64,000 nt of DNA, taken from the NCBI RefSeq assembly GCF_036248275.1, contig NZ_CP109181.1, positions 5,394,001 through 5,458,000 on the forward strand, given 5' to 3'. The position numbers were made by a program, and so were the translations under genes. Source of the stretch: Streptomyces sp. NBC_01716 (GTDB lineage Bacteria > Actinomycetota > Actinomycetes > Streptomycetales > Streptomycetaceae). Below the pieces are notes generated by a model. That model was not told where the DNA came from. It saw only the letters and a list, made by a program, of their open reading frames with translations, and made no database searches. This document shows positions 33,829-41,908 of this stretch, piece after piece (within the stretch, counting starts at the first letter, position 1; each line of letters opens with the position of its first letter).

Positions 33829-33875
33829 GGGGCGCGGGCCGGACTTGTCGGGCCCGCGCCCCGCGCCGTACCCCC
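33821..33875 (+). terminator. Strong hairpin after the M19 dipeptidase
   Basis: The inner perfect 12-bp stem GGGGCGCGGGCC / GGCCCGCGCCCC (33829-33840 and 33851-33862, 10-nt loop) is extended by outer arms GGGGGTAC / GTACCCCC across a small bulge. It should end the purKE-dipeptidase transcript and isolate the second M19 gene. Confidence 0.75.
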
Positions 33876-33955
33876 GAACGCCCCGTCCGCCGCGACCCGT
33901 CCGGCGGCCCGTGGCACGGTGGCCGTACTGCCTTCGCACCCCACGGAGCCTCGTC

Positions 33956-35161
33956 ATGGCAGATCTGAAGGACGACCCCTACGACACGGACGCGACACCG
34001 GCGGCCGGTGATCTCGACGCGCGGCCGCACCCCAGCCCGCCCGCGGAATCGGTGATGGCCTCGGACGCCGAGCTGATGACGCCTTTGGACGCCGCCTCCC
34101 TGGCCACGCCCGCGTCGTCGGCCACACCCGCCACGTCCGCCTCGTCCGCCGAGCGTGCCCGCGAGCTGCTGGCCTCGCACCCCGTCGTCGACGGCCACAA
34201 CAGCCTCGCCCCCACGCTGCTGCGCCGCCGCGGCACCAGCCACAGCCACGACCTCGAACAGGGCGACAGCTTCCTGGACACCGACATGCCGCGGATCAAA
34301 GAGGGCGCGCTCGGCGCGCAGTTCTGGTCCCTGGAGGTCGACGCCGCGGCGGTCCGCGAGGGCCGGGCCGTCAGCACCACGCTGGAGCTGATCGACCTCG
34401 TACGGGATCTGATCTCGTCCTACCCGGAGAGCCTGCGCATCGCGCTCGGCGCCGGGGACCTGGCCGACGCCCGCAACTGCGGACGCGTCGCCTCGCTCCT
34501 CGGCCCCGTCTCGGGCCCGGCCATGGGCGACTCGCTCGCCACGCTGCGGGCGTTCCACTTCCTCGGCGTGCGGGCCCTCTCCCTCGCGGGCGCCCGCTGG
34601 GCCGAGGGCGGGCTCAGCCGCTTCGGCCACGAGGTCGTGCGCGAGCTGAACCGGCTCGGCGTCATCATCGATCTGACCGGCACGTCCGACGAGACGGCGC
34701 GCGCCACGTTCGCAGTCACCAAGGCACCGGCGATGTTCTCCCACTCCGCCGCGAGCGTCCCGGACGACATCCTGGCGCTGCTCGGCGCCAACAACGGTGT
34801 CTGCATGGTGAGTTTCGCACCGGACCAGATCGCCCACGGCAGGACTCCGACACTCTCCCAGGCCGCCGACGCCGTCGAGCGCGTACGGGACGTGGCGGGC
34901 CCGGAGTGCGTCGGTCTCTCGGGGACGTACGGCCGCGAGTCCCGGACGCCGCACACCGTCGGCCTCGAAGACACCTCGTGCTACCCGCAGTTGATCGCCG
35001 AACTGCTCGAACGCGGCTGGGACGACACCGCCGTCACTGATCTCACCTGGAGCAACGCGGCACGTGTGCTGCGCGACACCGAGTTCCTGGCGCGCGCCAA
35101 CCAGCAGCGGCGCCAGCCGTCCACGGCGAAGATCGAAGAACTGGACGACGCCCGCCGCTAG
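33956..35161 (+). CDS. M19 dipeptidase paralogue with degenerate metal site
   Basis: 401-aa homologue of the preceding dipeptidase with a ~65-residue Ala/Thr/Ser-rich N-terminal extension. The fold is clearly M19 (FLDTDMPRIKEGALGAQFWSL, FGHEVVRELNRLGVIIDL, DLTWSNAARVLRD). Metal ligands are lost, however. HND is HNS (DGHNSL), the bridging-Glu block reads LLGPVSGP, the LSH His is replaced (DLTGTSD), and GGDYDG reads LSGTYGRE. One His remains in MFSHSAA. It is probably not an active metallopeptidase; a binding or regulatory role is possible. ATG at 33956 has a weak GGAG upstream. Its TAG stop coincides with the left boundary of MITE copy 2. Confidence 0.88.
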   Translation: MADLKDDPYDTDATPAAGDLDARPHPSPPAESVMASDAELMTPLDAASLATPASSATPATSASSAERARELLASHPVVDGHNSLAPTLLRRRGTSHSHDLEQGDSFLDTDMPRIKEGALGAQFWSLEVDAAAVREGRAVSTTLELIDLVRDLISSYPESLRIALGAGDLADARNCGRVASLLGPVSGPAMGDSLATLRAFHFLGVRALSLAGARWAEGGLSRFGHEVVRELNRLGVIIDLTGTSDETARATFAVTKAPAMFSHSAASVPDDILALLGANNGVCMVSFAPDQIAHGRTPTLSQAADAVERVRDVAGPECVGLSGTYGRESRTPHTVGLEDTSCYPQLIAELLERGWDDTAVTDLTWSNAARVLRDTEFLARANQQRRQPSTAKIEELDDARR

Positions 35162-35338
35162 GGCGTGTTTGAGAAGTCCCGTCTGGCCCACGACGCCTGG
35201 CACGCGCGCTCGCTGCGTTGTCGGAGTCATCCAAGTACGTCCAGTACGAGGCTGATCCTCCGCCTTGCGATCGCACGCACCAGACGCCGTGGGCCCCGCC
35301 CGATGGGCGGACGACGCTACTTCTAAAACACGCCCTAG
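35158..35338. mobile_element. MITE-like element, copy 2 (inverted relative to copy 1)
   Basis: A 181-bp element with terminal inverted repeats of 20 bp (one mismatch: the right end has TTCTAAAAC where copy 1 has TTCTCAAAC). Its reverse complement aligns along the whole length with copy 1 at 26331-26517. It again begins at the CTAG that supplies the stop codon of the upstream gene. No coding capacity. Confidence 0.85.
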
Positions 35339-35355
35339 TTGTGTCCAGGGGCCGG

Positions 35356-36702
35356 TCAGGCCCTCGGCCGGCCCATCGCCCGGTACGTCCAGCCCGCCCC
35401 GCGCCACACCGCCGGGTCAAGTGCGTTGCGCCCGTCGAGGATCAGCCGCCGCGACACGGCGCCGCCGAGCTCCGCCGGGTCCAGCTCCCGGAACTCGCGC
35501 CACTCGGTCAGATGCAGGACGACATCGGCGCCCCGCACCGCCTCCAGCGCGGACTCGGCGTAGCCGAGCGTCGGGAAGAGCCCGCGGGCGTTGTCCATGC
35601 CCTTCGGGTCGTACACGGTGACCTGACCCCCCTGGAGATGGATCTGCCCGGCGACGTTGAGCGCGGGGGAGTCCCGTACGTCGTCCGAGTCCGGCTTGAA
35701 CGTCGCGCCCAGGACCGCGACCCGCTTGCCGAGGAACGACGAGTCGCCCCCGACGGCCTCGCGCGCCAGCTCGACCATGTGCCCGCGGCGCCGCATGTTG
35801 ATCGAGTCGACCTCGCGCAGGAACGTCAGCGCCTGGTCCGCCCCCAGTTCGCCCGCCCGCGCCATGAACGCCCGGATGTCCTTGGGCAGACAGCCGCCGC
35901 CGAAGCCGATCCCGGCCCGGAGGTACTTCCTGCCGATGCGCTCGTCGTAGCCGATGGCCTCCGCCAGCTTCACCACGTCGCCGCCGGCCGCCTCGCAGAC
36001 CTCGGCCATCGCGTTGATGAAGGAGATCTTGGTGGCGAGGAAGGAGTTCGCGGCCGTCTTCACCAGTTCGGCGGTCGGGAAGTCCGTCACGATGAACGGC
36101 GACCCCTCCCCGACCGGAGTCGCGTACACCTCGCGCAGCAGCTTCTCCGCTCGCTCGCTCCCGGTGCCCACCACGATCCGGTCCGGGTGGAGCGTGTCCT
36201 GTACGGCGAAGCCCTCCCGCAGGAACTCCGGATTCCAGGCCAGCTCGACGTCGATGCCCTCCGGCGCCAGCTCGGTGAGCCGCCGCGCGAGCCGCTCCGC
36301 GCTGCCGACCGGCACGGTCGACTTGCCGACCACCAGCGCCGCCCGGCCCAGCTGCGGGGCCAGCGAGTCGAAGGCGCTCTCGACGTAGCTCATGTCGCAC
36401 GCGTACTCGCCGTGCTTCTGCGGGGTGTTCACGCAGACGAAGTGGACGTCGCCGAAGGCGCCGATCTCCTCGTAGGAGGTGGTGAAGCGCAGCCGGCCGC
36501 TCGACCCCTCGATGCCCGCGACATGCTTGCGCAGCAGGTCCTCCAGACCGGGCTCGTACATCGGGACCCGGCCCGCCGACAGCATCTCGATCTTCTCGGG
36601 GACGACGTCGAGCCCGAGGACCTCGAAGCCCAGTTCCGCCATGGCCGCGGCGTGCGTGGCGCCGAGGTAGCCGGTACCGATCACAGTGATCTTGAGGGCC
36701 AT
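35356..36702 (-). CDS. UDP-glucose 6-dehydrogenase
   Basis: NAD-dependent UDP-glucose/GDP-mannose dehydrogenase family enzyme (448 aa) that oxidises UDP-glucose to UDP-glucuronate. The Rossmann motif ITVIGTGYLGATHA is at residues 4-17. The catalytic Cys is in GFGGGCLPKD, with ATKISFINAMAE and FKPDSDDVRDSPALN also present. ATG at 36702 follows AGGAG at 7 nt; the upstream in-frame extension is non-conserved. It supplies uronic acid for wall or capsular glycans and stands alone, divergent from the acyl-CoA dehydrogenase gene. Its 3' end lies 18 bp from MITE copy 2. Confidence 0.93.
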   Translation of the reverse strand: MALKITVIGTGYLGATHAAAMAELGFEVLGLDVVPEKIEMLSAGRVPMYEPGLEDLLRKHVAGIEGSSGRLRFTTSYEEIGAFGDVHFVCVNTPQKHGEYACDMSYVESAFDSLAPQLGRAALVVGKSTVPVGSAERLARRLTELAPEGIDVELAWNPEFLREGFAVQDTLHPDRIVVGTGSERAEKLLREVYATPVGEGSPFIVTDFPTAELVKTAANSFLATKISFINAMAEVCEAAGGDVVKLAEAIGYDERIGRKYLRAGIGFGGGCLPKDIRAFMARAGELGADQALTFLREVDSINMRRRGHMVELAREAVGGDSSFLGKRVAVLGATFKPDSDDVRDSPALNVAGQIHLQGGQVTVYDPKGMDNARGLFPTLGYAESALEAVRGADVVLHLTEWREFRELDPAELGGAVSRRLILDGRNALDPAVWRGAGWTYRAMGRPRA

Positions 36703-36887
36703 GTCGTGCTCCTGGGAGTCCGGTCGGGATGCGGTGCCCGAGCATAGCCCCGCGCTCCGGACGCCTTTTCGGTCGCCCGTACGGCAAGGTGCGGGAGCTG
36801 TCGGAAAACTCACGTACGGCGCGGTGCTCCCGACCTCTAAAATCGGTGTTACTTAACGGTAGTTAGCATTCAGGGGAGTGAAGGACC

Positions 36888-38060
36888 GTGGCCGGATCGG
36901 CTGATTTCGACCTGTACCGCCCGTCGGAGGAGCACGACATGCTCCGGGAGGCGGTGCGCGCGCTCTCCGAGGCGAAGATCGCGCCGTTCGCCGCCGCGGT
37001 GGACGAGGAGGCCCGCTTCCCGCAGGAGGCGCTCGACGCGCTGGTCGCCGCGGATCTGCACGCGGTCCACGTCCCCGAGGAGTACGGCGGCGCCGGTGCG
37101 GACGCCCTCGCCACGGTGATAGTCATCGAGGAGGTCGCCCGCGTCTGCGCCTCGTCCTCCCTGATCCCGGCCGTGAACAAGCTCGGCTCGCTGCCCGTGA
37201 TCCTCTCCGGCGGCGAGGACCTGAAGAAGAAGTACCTCGGCCCGCTGGCCAAGGGCGACGCGATGTTCTCGTACTGCCTCTCCGAACCGGACGCGGGCTC
37301 GGACGCCGCCGGCATGAAGACCAAGGCCGTACGGGACGGCGACAGCTACGTACTCAACGGCGTGAAGCGCTGGATCACCAACGCAGGCGTCTCCGAGTAC
37401 TACACGGTGATGGCCGTCACCGACCCCGACCGCCGTACGAAGGGCATCTCGGCGTTCGTCGTCGAGAAGGGCGACGAGGGTGTCTCCTTCGGCGCCCCGG
37501 AGAAGAAGCTCGGCATCAAGGGCTCCCCGACCCGCGAGGTCTACCTCGACAACGTCCGCATCCCGGCCGACCGCCTCATCGGCACCGAGGGCACCGGCTT
37601 CGCCACGGCGATGAAGACCCTGGACCACACCCGCATCACGATCGCGGCCCAGGCCCTCGGCATCGCCCAGGGCGCGCTCGACTACGCCACGGGCTACGTC
37701 CAGGAGCGCAAGCAGTTCGGCAAGCCGATCGGCGACTTCCAGGGCGTCCAGTTCATGCTCGCCGACATGGCGATGAAGCTGGAGGCGGCCCGCCAGCTCA
37801 CCTACTCCGCGGCGGCCCGCTCCCAGCGCATCTCCGACGGCGGCGACAAGGAACACCTGACCTTCTTCGGCGCCGCGGCCAAGTGCTTCGCCTCCGACGC
37901 GGCGATGGAGATCACGACGGACGCGGTCCAACTCCTCGGCGGCTACGGCTACACGCGCGACTACCCGGTGGAACGGATGATGCGCGACGCCAAGATCACC
38001 CAGATCTACGAGGGCACGAACCAGATCCAGCGCATCGTGATGGCGCGCAACCTGCCGTAG
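36888..38060 (+). CDS. Acyl-CoA dehydrogenase
   Basis: FAD-dependent acyl-CoA dehydrogenase (390 aa) for the alpha,beta-dehydrogenation step of beta-oxidation or a related pathway. Family signatures are CLSEPDAGSDAAGMKT, RWITNAGVSEYYTVMAV, the C-terminal QLLGGYGYTRDYPVERMMRDAKITQ-type segment and the final YEGTNQIQRIVMARNL. The catalytic base Glu of short-chain enzymes corresponds to YEGTNQ. GTG at 36888 is preceded by GGAGTGAAGGA. The upstream region has AT-rich sequence (GTTACTTAACGGTAGTTAGC around 36848-36867) that may hold the promoter or a repressor site. Confidence 0.94.
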   Translation: MAGSADFDLYRPSEEHDMLREAVRALSEAKIAPFAAAVDEEARFPQEALDALVAADLHAVHVPEEYGGAGADALATVIVIEEVARVCASSSLIPAVNKLGSLPVILSGGEDLKKKYLGPLAKGDAMFSYCLSEPDAGSDAAGMKTKAVRDGDSYVLNGVKRWITNAGVSEYYTVMAVTDPDRRTKGISAFVVEKGDEGVSFGAPEKKLGIKGSPTREVYLDNVRIPADRLIGTEGTGFATAMKTLDHTRITIAAQALGIAQGALDYATGYVQERKQFGKPIGDFQGVQFMLADMAMKLEAARQLTYSAAARSQRISDGGDKEHLTFFGAAAKCFASDAAMEITTDAVQLLGGYGYTRDYPVERMMRDAKITQIYEGTNQIQRIVMARNLP

Positions 38061-38076
38061 GCGCTGTACGACGAAA

Positions 38077-38106
38077 CGCCCCGGTCCGCGTGAGCGGGCC
38101 GGGGCG
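38077..38106. terminator. Bidirectional terminator hairpin
   Basis: A 13-bp stem (CGCCCCGGTCCGC against GCGGGCCGGGGCG, with one G-U pair in one orientation) and a GTGA tetraloop lie between the convergent acyl-CoA dehydrogenase and LCP genes. Confidence 0.75.
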
Positions 38107-38136
38107 ATTCGGGTGGTGTGCGTGGCGATCGAGGGG

Positions 38137-39417
38137 TCAGTCCGAGGTGACCGTGACCTTCTCGTCGTTGTTCAGCTGTTCCACGAGCTGCTTGACCTTG
38201 GCCTTGTCCCAGACCAGGTTGCCGCCCGTGCTGCCCGAGATCGGGATGTTCATCGACTTGCCGTCGCCGCCCGTGACGCCCTTCATCGCGAAGAACATCT
38301 GGCTCAGCGACCAGAGCGACATGTCCTTGTCGACGATCAGGGTGTCCAGGCCCGCGCCCATCGTCGGGTAGAGCTTGAACGGGTTGAGGACCGTGCCCGG
38401 TGTGGCCGTCTGGGAGGCCAGGGCCGCCAGGAACTTCTGCTGGTTCTTCGTACGGTCCAGGTCGCTGCCCGCGAAGGCGTACCGGGTGCGTACGAACGCC
38501 AGGGACTGCTCGCCGTCCAGCGTCTGCTTGCCCGCCTTGAAGTCGGCGCCCGACTTCTTGTCCTTGAAGGCCTTCGGGATGTCCAGCTCGACGCCGCCGA
38601 TCGCGTCCACGATGTTGGCGAAGCCCGCGAAGCCGATCTCGACGTAGTGATCGATGCGCAGACCGGTGTTGAACTCGACGGTACGCACGAGCAGTTCGGG
38701 CCCGTCCTCCGCGTACGCCGCGTTGAGCTTGGTCTCGCGGCCCTGGTTCGGGAACAGCTTCCCTGACTCCGAGCCGCGGAACGAGGGGATCACCACGTTC
38801 GAGTCACGCGGCAGCGAGATCAGCGTCGGGCCGTTCGAGCCGTCGTGCAGGATCATCATCGAGTCGGTGCGCTTGCCCTCGGCGCTGCCCGTGTGGAGTT
38901 CCTTCTTCTCCTCGTCGGACATGCCCTCACGGCTGTCGGAGCCGACGATCAGATAGTTCGTGCCGTCGCCCGCCTCCGGGCGCTCGATGACCTTCGAGAG
39001 GTCGACCTCGCGCTTGAGCTTGGAGTCGGCCCAGAAGTAGGTGCCTATGGACACGACGAGGAATATGACGACCAGGGAGATCGCGGTGATCTTGATACGG
39101 CGCCGCCAGTCCGGTGCGTGGTCGGGCGGATAACCGCCGCCGTTGTTGTAGGACCCCTGCGGCGGCACGCCCGGCGGGCCGCCCTGACCCCGGTCGGCGG
39201 GGGTGCCGTAGACCTGGCCGGTGTTGTAGTCGCTGTTGTACGGCGGCGGGTCGTAACCCCCGTCGTACCCCTGCGACGGCTGCTGGGGGACCGCGCGCCG
39301 CTGCACGTGCGGCATCGCGCGTACGCCTTCGGGCTGACCGCCCGCGCTGCCGCGTCCGTAACGCTCGCCGCCACGGTCAGCGCGGTCGCCGTTCCATCCG
39401 TCAGGCCAATCGTTCAT
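38137..39417 (-). CDS. LytR-CpsA-Psr (LCP) family protein 1
   Basis: LCP phosphotransferase (426 aa) expected to attach a polyprenyl-linked glycopolymer to peptidoglycan. An N-terminal cytoplasmic Gly/Pro/Tyr/Gln-rich tail (1-105) is followed by one transmembrane segment (about 108-128). The LCP domain (about 150-350) has the polyprenyl-phosphate-binding signatures NYLIVGSDSR, ISLPRDSNV, KLNAAYAEDGPELLVRTVE and AFVRTRYAFAGSDLDRTKNQQ. No C-terminal LytR_C domain is present. It is divergent from the thioesterase gene. It is one of five LCP genes within 10 kb. Confidence 0.93.
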   Translation of the reverse strand: MNDWPDGWNGDRADRGGERYGRGSAGGQPEGVRAMPHVQRRAVPQQPSQGYDGGYDPPPYNSDYNTGQVYGTPADRGQGGPPGVPPQGSYNNGGGYPPDHAPDWRRRIKITAISLVVIFLVVSIGTYFWADSKLKREVDLSKVIERPEAGDGTNYLIVGSDSREGMSDEEKKELHTGSAEGKRTDSMMILHDGSNGPTLISLPRDSNVVIPSFRGSESGKLFPNQGRETKLNAAYAEDGPELLVRTVEFNTGLRIDHYVEIGFAGFANIVDAIGGVELDIPKAFKDKKSGADFKAGKQTLDGEQSLAFVRTRYAFAGSDLDRTKNQQKFLAALASQTATPGTVLNPFKLYPTMGAGLDTLIVDKDMSLWSLSQMFFAMKGVTGGDGKSMNIPISGSTGGNLVWDKAKVKQLVEQLNNDEKVTVTSD

Positions 39418-39523
39418 GCGGACCAGTGTGCGGCTCAGAGGTGTCGCGCAGACAGGGGTGGAGGAAAATCACAGCATCCCTGTTGCCAAGCTGATGCAAT
39501 GCGGGCCGTTACGGACCCCCGCA

Positions 39524-39529
39524 TAGGGT
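39524..39529 (+). promoter_or_regulatory. -10-like element suggesting leaderless transcription of the thioesterase gene
   Basis: TAGGGT matches the Streptomyces -10 pattern TAGNNT and ends 7 nt before the ATG at 39537, so transcription would start at or next to the A of the start codon. No clear TTGACA-like -35 is seen. Confidence 0.3.
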
Positions 39530-39536
39530 GGAGGGC

Positions 39537-40085
39537 ATGACAGACCAGGCCGTCCGCCCCGAGACAGATATTCCGGGTAAGCCCACCTCAGCGTCCCGTA
39601 CCACGCTCAGTCACATCATGAGCGGCGGTGACACCAATCTCCTCGGCACGGTGCACGGCGGCGTGATCATGAAGCTCGTCGACGACGCCGCGGGAGCGGT
39701 CGCCGGCCGGCACTCCGGAGGGCCCGCGGTCACCGCCTCCATGGACGAGATGGTCTTCCTGGAGCCGGTACGGGTCGGGGACCTCGTCCATGTGAAGGCC
39801 CAGGTCAACTGGACGGGACGGTCGTCCATGGAGGTCGGCGTACGCGTGCTGGCCGAGCGCTGGAACGAGTCCACCCCCGCCCAGCAGGTCGGCAGCGCCT
39901 ATCTCGTCTTCGCCGCCGTCGACGCGGACGGCAGGCCCCGCCCCGTACCGCCGGTGATTCCGGAGACCGAGCGCGACAAGCGGCGCCACCAGGAGGCGCA
40001 GATCCGGCGTACGCACCGGCTCGCCCGGCGGCGCGCGATCAAGGAGCTGCGCGAGAAGCGCGCCGCCGACGGGATCGACGACTGA
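39537..40085 (+). CDS. Hotdog-fold acyl-CoA thioesterase
   Basis: YciA/BACH-like acyl-CoA thioesterase (182 aa). The hotdog motif NLLGTVHGGVIMKLVDDAAG is followed by FLEPVRVGDLVHVKAQVNWTGRSSMEVGV, both typical of the 4HBT family with the active Asp on the central helix. The C-terminal 35 residues are Arg/Lys-rich. GGAGGG lies only 1-2 nt before the ATG, too close for normal initiation. GTG at 39528 is an alternative start. A TAGGGT -10-like hexamer just upstream suggests a leaderless mRNA. It is divergent from LCP protein 1. Confidence 0.9.
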   Translation: MTDQAVRPETDIPGKPTSASRTTLSHIMSGGDTNLLGTVHGGVIMKLVDDAAGAVAGRHSGGPAVTASMDEMVFLEPVRVGDLVHVKAQVNWTGRSSMEVGVRVLAERWNESTPAQQVGSAYLVFAAVDADGRPRPVPPVIPETERDKRRHQEAQIRRTHRLARRRAIKELREKRAADGIDD

Positions 40086-40146
40086 GCGGAAGGGGCGGAA
40101 GGGGCGGAAGAGATCGATTGCCCACGGGGCCCGTACGCCGTCCTCG

Positions 40147-41715
40147 TCACGGGCACACCACCTGGTCGCCCGTCACCGCCCCGAACTCGCCCTGGTGCAC
40201 ATCCTCGGCCTTCACCGGCCGTACCGCCTTGTAGTCCTTCCCCGCCATCACCTTCAGCGTCGCGCCCTGCCGGGGCATCGGCTTCAGCTCGCAGCCCGGC
40301 AGCGCGGCCGCCAGGGATTTGGCCGAGCGGTCCCAGCGCGGGTCGAACAGCACCTGCGTACGCGTCGCCTCAGGCCCCGTGTGATTCAGCGGGGCCCGCG
40401 TCGTACCGAAGCCGGTCGCGCGCAGCGCGCTGTCCACGCGCTGGCCCAGACCGTCCCGCCGGGTCGCGTTGTAGACCTGCACCCTGATCTGCTGCGGCGA
40501 CACCTCGACCAGCGAGGCCGGCGGCTGCTTGGGCGCCTGCGGCCCGTGCGGTCCGGCGGGGGCCGGCGGCGTCAGCGGCTTGTCCTCGCGCAGCGCGCGG
40601 AAGAGCTTCTTCGACTTCACCGGGTCCCACTTCAGCGTCGAGCCGATGCCCTTGACCGGGAAGCCCCCTTGGGTGACAGGCACGGACGTGAACTCCGACG
40701 ACGCCGGAGTGAAGTCGCGCATCGCCTTGCCGAGCGTGAGCAGCTCCTGCGTACCGAAGCCCTTGTCCGCCCGGACCGAGTCGAGCATGGCCGAGGTCAC
40801 ACCGCGGAACTTCACCGGATTCAGGAGCACCCCGCTGCTGGTGGCCTGCTTGATCAGCGCGGCCATGAAGCGCTGCTGGCGCTGCATCCTGCCGAGGTCG
40901 GACGAGCCGTCGAGATAGCGGGAGCGCACGTACTGGAGAGCCTTGCCGCCGTCCAGCTCGTGCGTCCCCGCGCGCAGATTGAGGCCGGTGTGCGAGTCCT
41001 TCAGCGGCTTGGCGGTGCAGATCTCCACCCCGCCGACCGCGTCGACCGTCTTCATGAAGCTGGTGAAGTCGATCTCCAGATAGTGGTTGACCTTCACGCC
41101 GGTCATGCCCTCGACGGTCCGGACCGTCAGCTGCGGGCCACCCTCCGCGTACGCCGCGTTGAGCTTCACCGGGTGCGGCCCGTGCTTCTCGCCGGTGTTC
41201 TCATCGGTGTGCGAGGGCAGCTCGGCGTAACTGTCGCGCGGCAGGCTCACGACGCTCGCGCGCTCACGGTCCTCCGAGATGTGCACGAGCATGATCGTGT
41301 CGGTGCAGCGGCAGGGGGCGCCGCCGAGCCGGTACTTCTGCCGCTCCTCCTTGGTGATCTTGTCGCGGCCGTCGGTGCCGACCAGGAGGATGTTCATGCC
41401 GTTCCCCCCGTCGGGGCGGTTCTTCATGTCCTTGAACGGGTCCACCCGGCCGATCCCGGTGTCGAGACTCGTGACGACGGCGTGCCCGATGCCCCCGGCG
41501 CCGAGCACCAGCACCGAGAGCGTCGTCGCCACCCGCATCCCCCAGCGGGGCCGGCCCGGACGGCCGTTCCGCCGCCCGCCACGGAGGCCGCGCCCACCTC
41601 GGACACCGCGCACACCGCGGTCGGCGCCGGCGGTCGGCGCGGACCGGACGCCGGTCTGCGCCGGTCTGGGCCGACCGGCGGGCCGGGGCCGGGGGGAGCG
41701 GGGTGGTGTGGGCAC
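40147..41715 (-). CDS. LCP family protein 2 with LytR_C domain
   Basis: LCP protein (522 aa). A basic Pro/Arg/Gly-rich cytoplasmic tail precedes a transmembrane segment at about residues 62-80. The LCP domain carries NILLVGTDGRDK, VVSLPRDSYA, KLNAAYAEGGPQLTVRTVEG and QYVRSRYLDGSSDLGRMQRQQ. A C-terminal LytR_C domain (about 415-480, IRVQVYNATRRDGLGQRVDS) follows. Here SRY replaces the more common TRY. GTG at 41715 is chosen because GGAGGT lies 8 nt upstream. It is divergent from the GT2 gene at 41909. Likely role: ligation of a wall glycopolymer. Confidence 0.92.
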   Translation of the reverse strand: MPTPPRSPRPRPAGRPRPAQTGVRSAPTAGADRGVRGVRGGRGLRGGRRNGRPGRPRWGMRVATTLSVLVLGAGGIGHAVVTSLDTGIGRVDPFKDMKNRPDGGNGMNILLVGTDGRDKITKEERQKYRLGGAPCRCTDTIMLVHISEDRERASVVSLPRDSYAELPSHTDENTGEKHGPHPVKLNAAYAEGGPQLTVRTVEGMTGVKVNHYLEIDFTSFMKTVDAVGGVEICTAKPLKDSHTGLNLRAGTHELDGGKALQYVRSRYLDGSSDLGRMQRQQRFMAALIKQATSSGVLLNPVKFRGVTSAMLDSVRADKGFGTQELLTLGKAMRDFTPASSEFTSVPVTQGGFPVKGIGSTLKWDPVKSKKLFRALREDKPLTPPAPAGPHGPQAPKQPPASLVEVSPQQIRVQVYNATRRDGLGQRVDSALRATGFGTTRAPLNHTGPEATRTQVLFDPRWDRSAKSLAAALPGCELKPMPRQGATLKVMAGKDYKAVRPVKAEDVHQGEFGAVTGDQVVCP

Positions 41716-41908
41716 GGGGGGACACCTCCGCGGGTGACGGGATCGACTGGACTGCCGGGGCGGGGCGGGGCGAGGGACGGCCAGGGGACGCAAGGTAGGC
41801 CCATACGATCAGCAGCCTTGCGCTGAGCCCGCCCGACGCGCGTCGGGGTCCCCCGTTCGCGGTAACGTGGCGTGCCAGAACCCGTCTCCCGGCCGCCCGA
41901 AGGATCAC

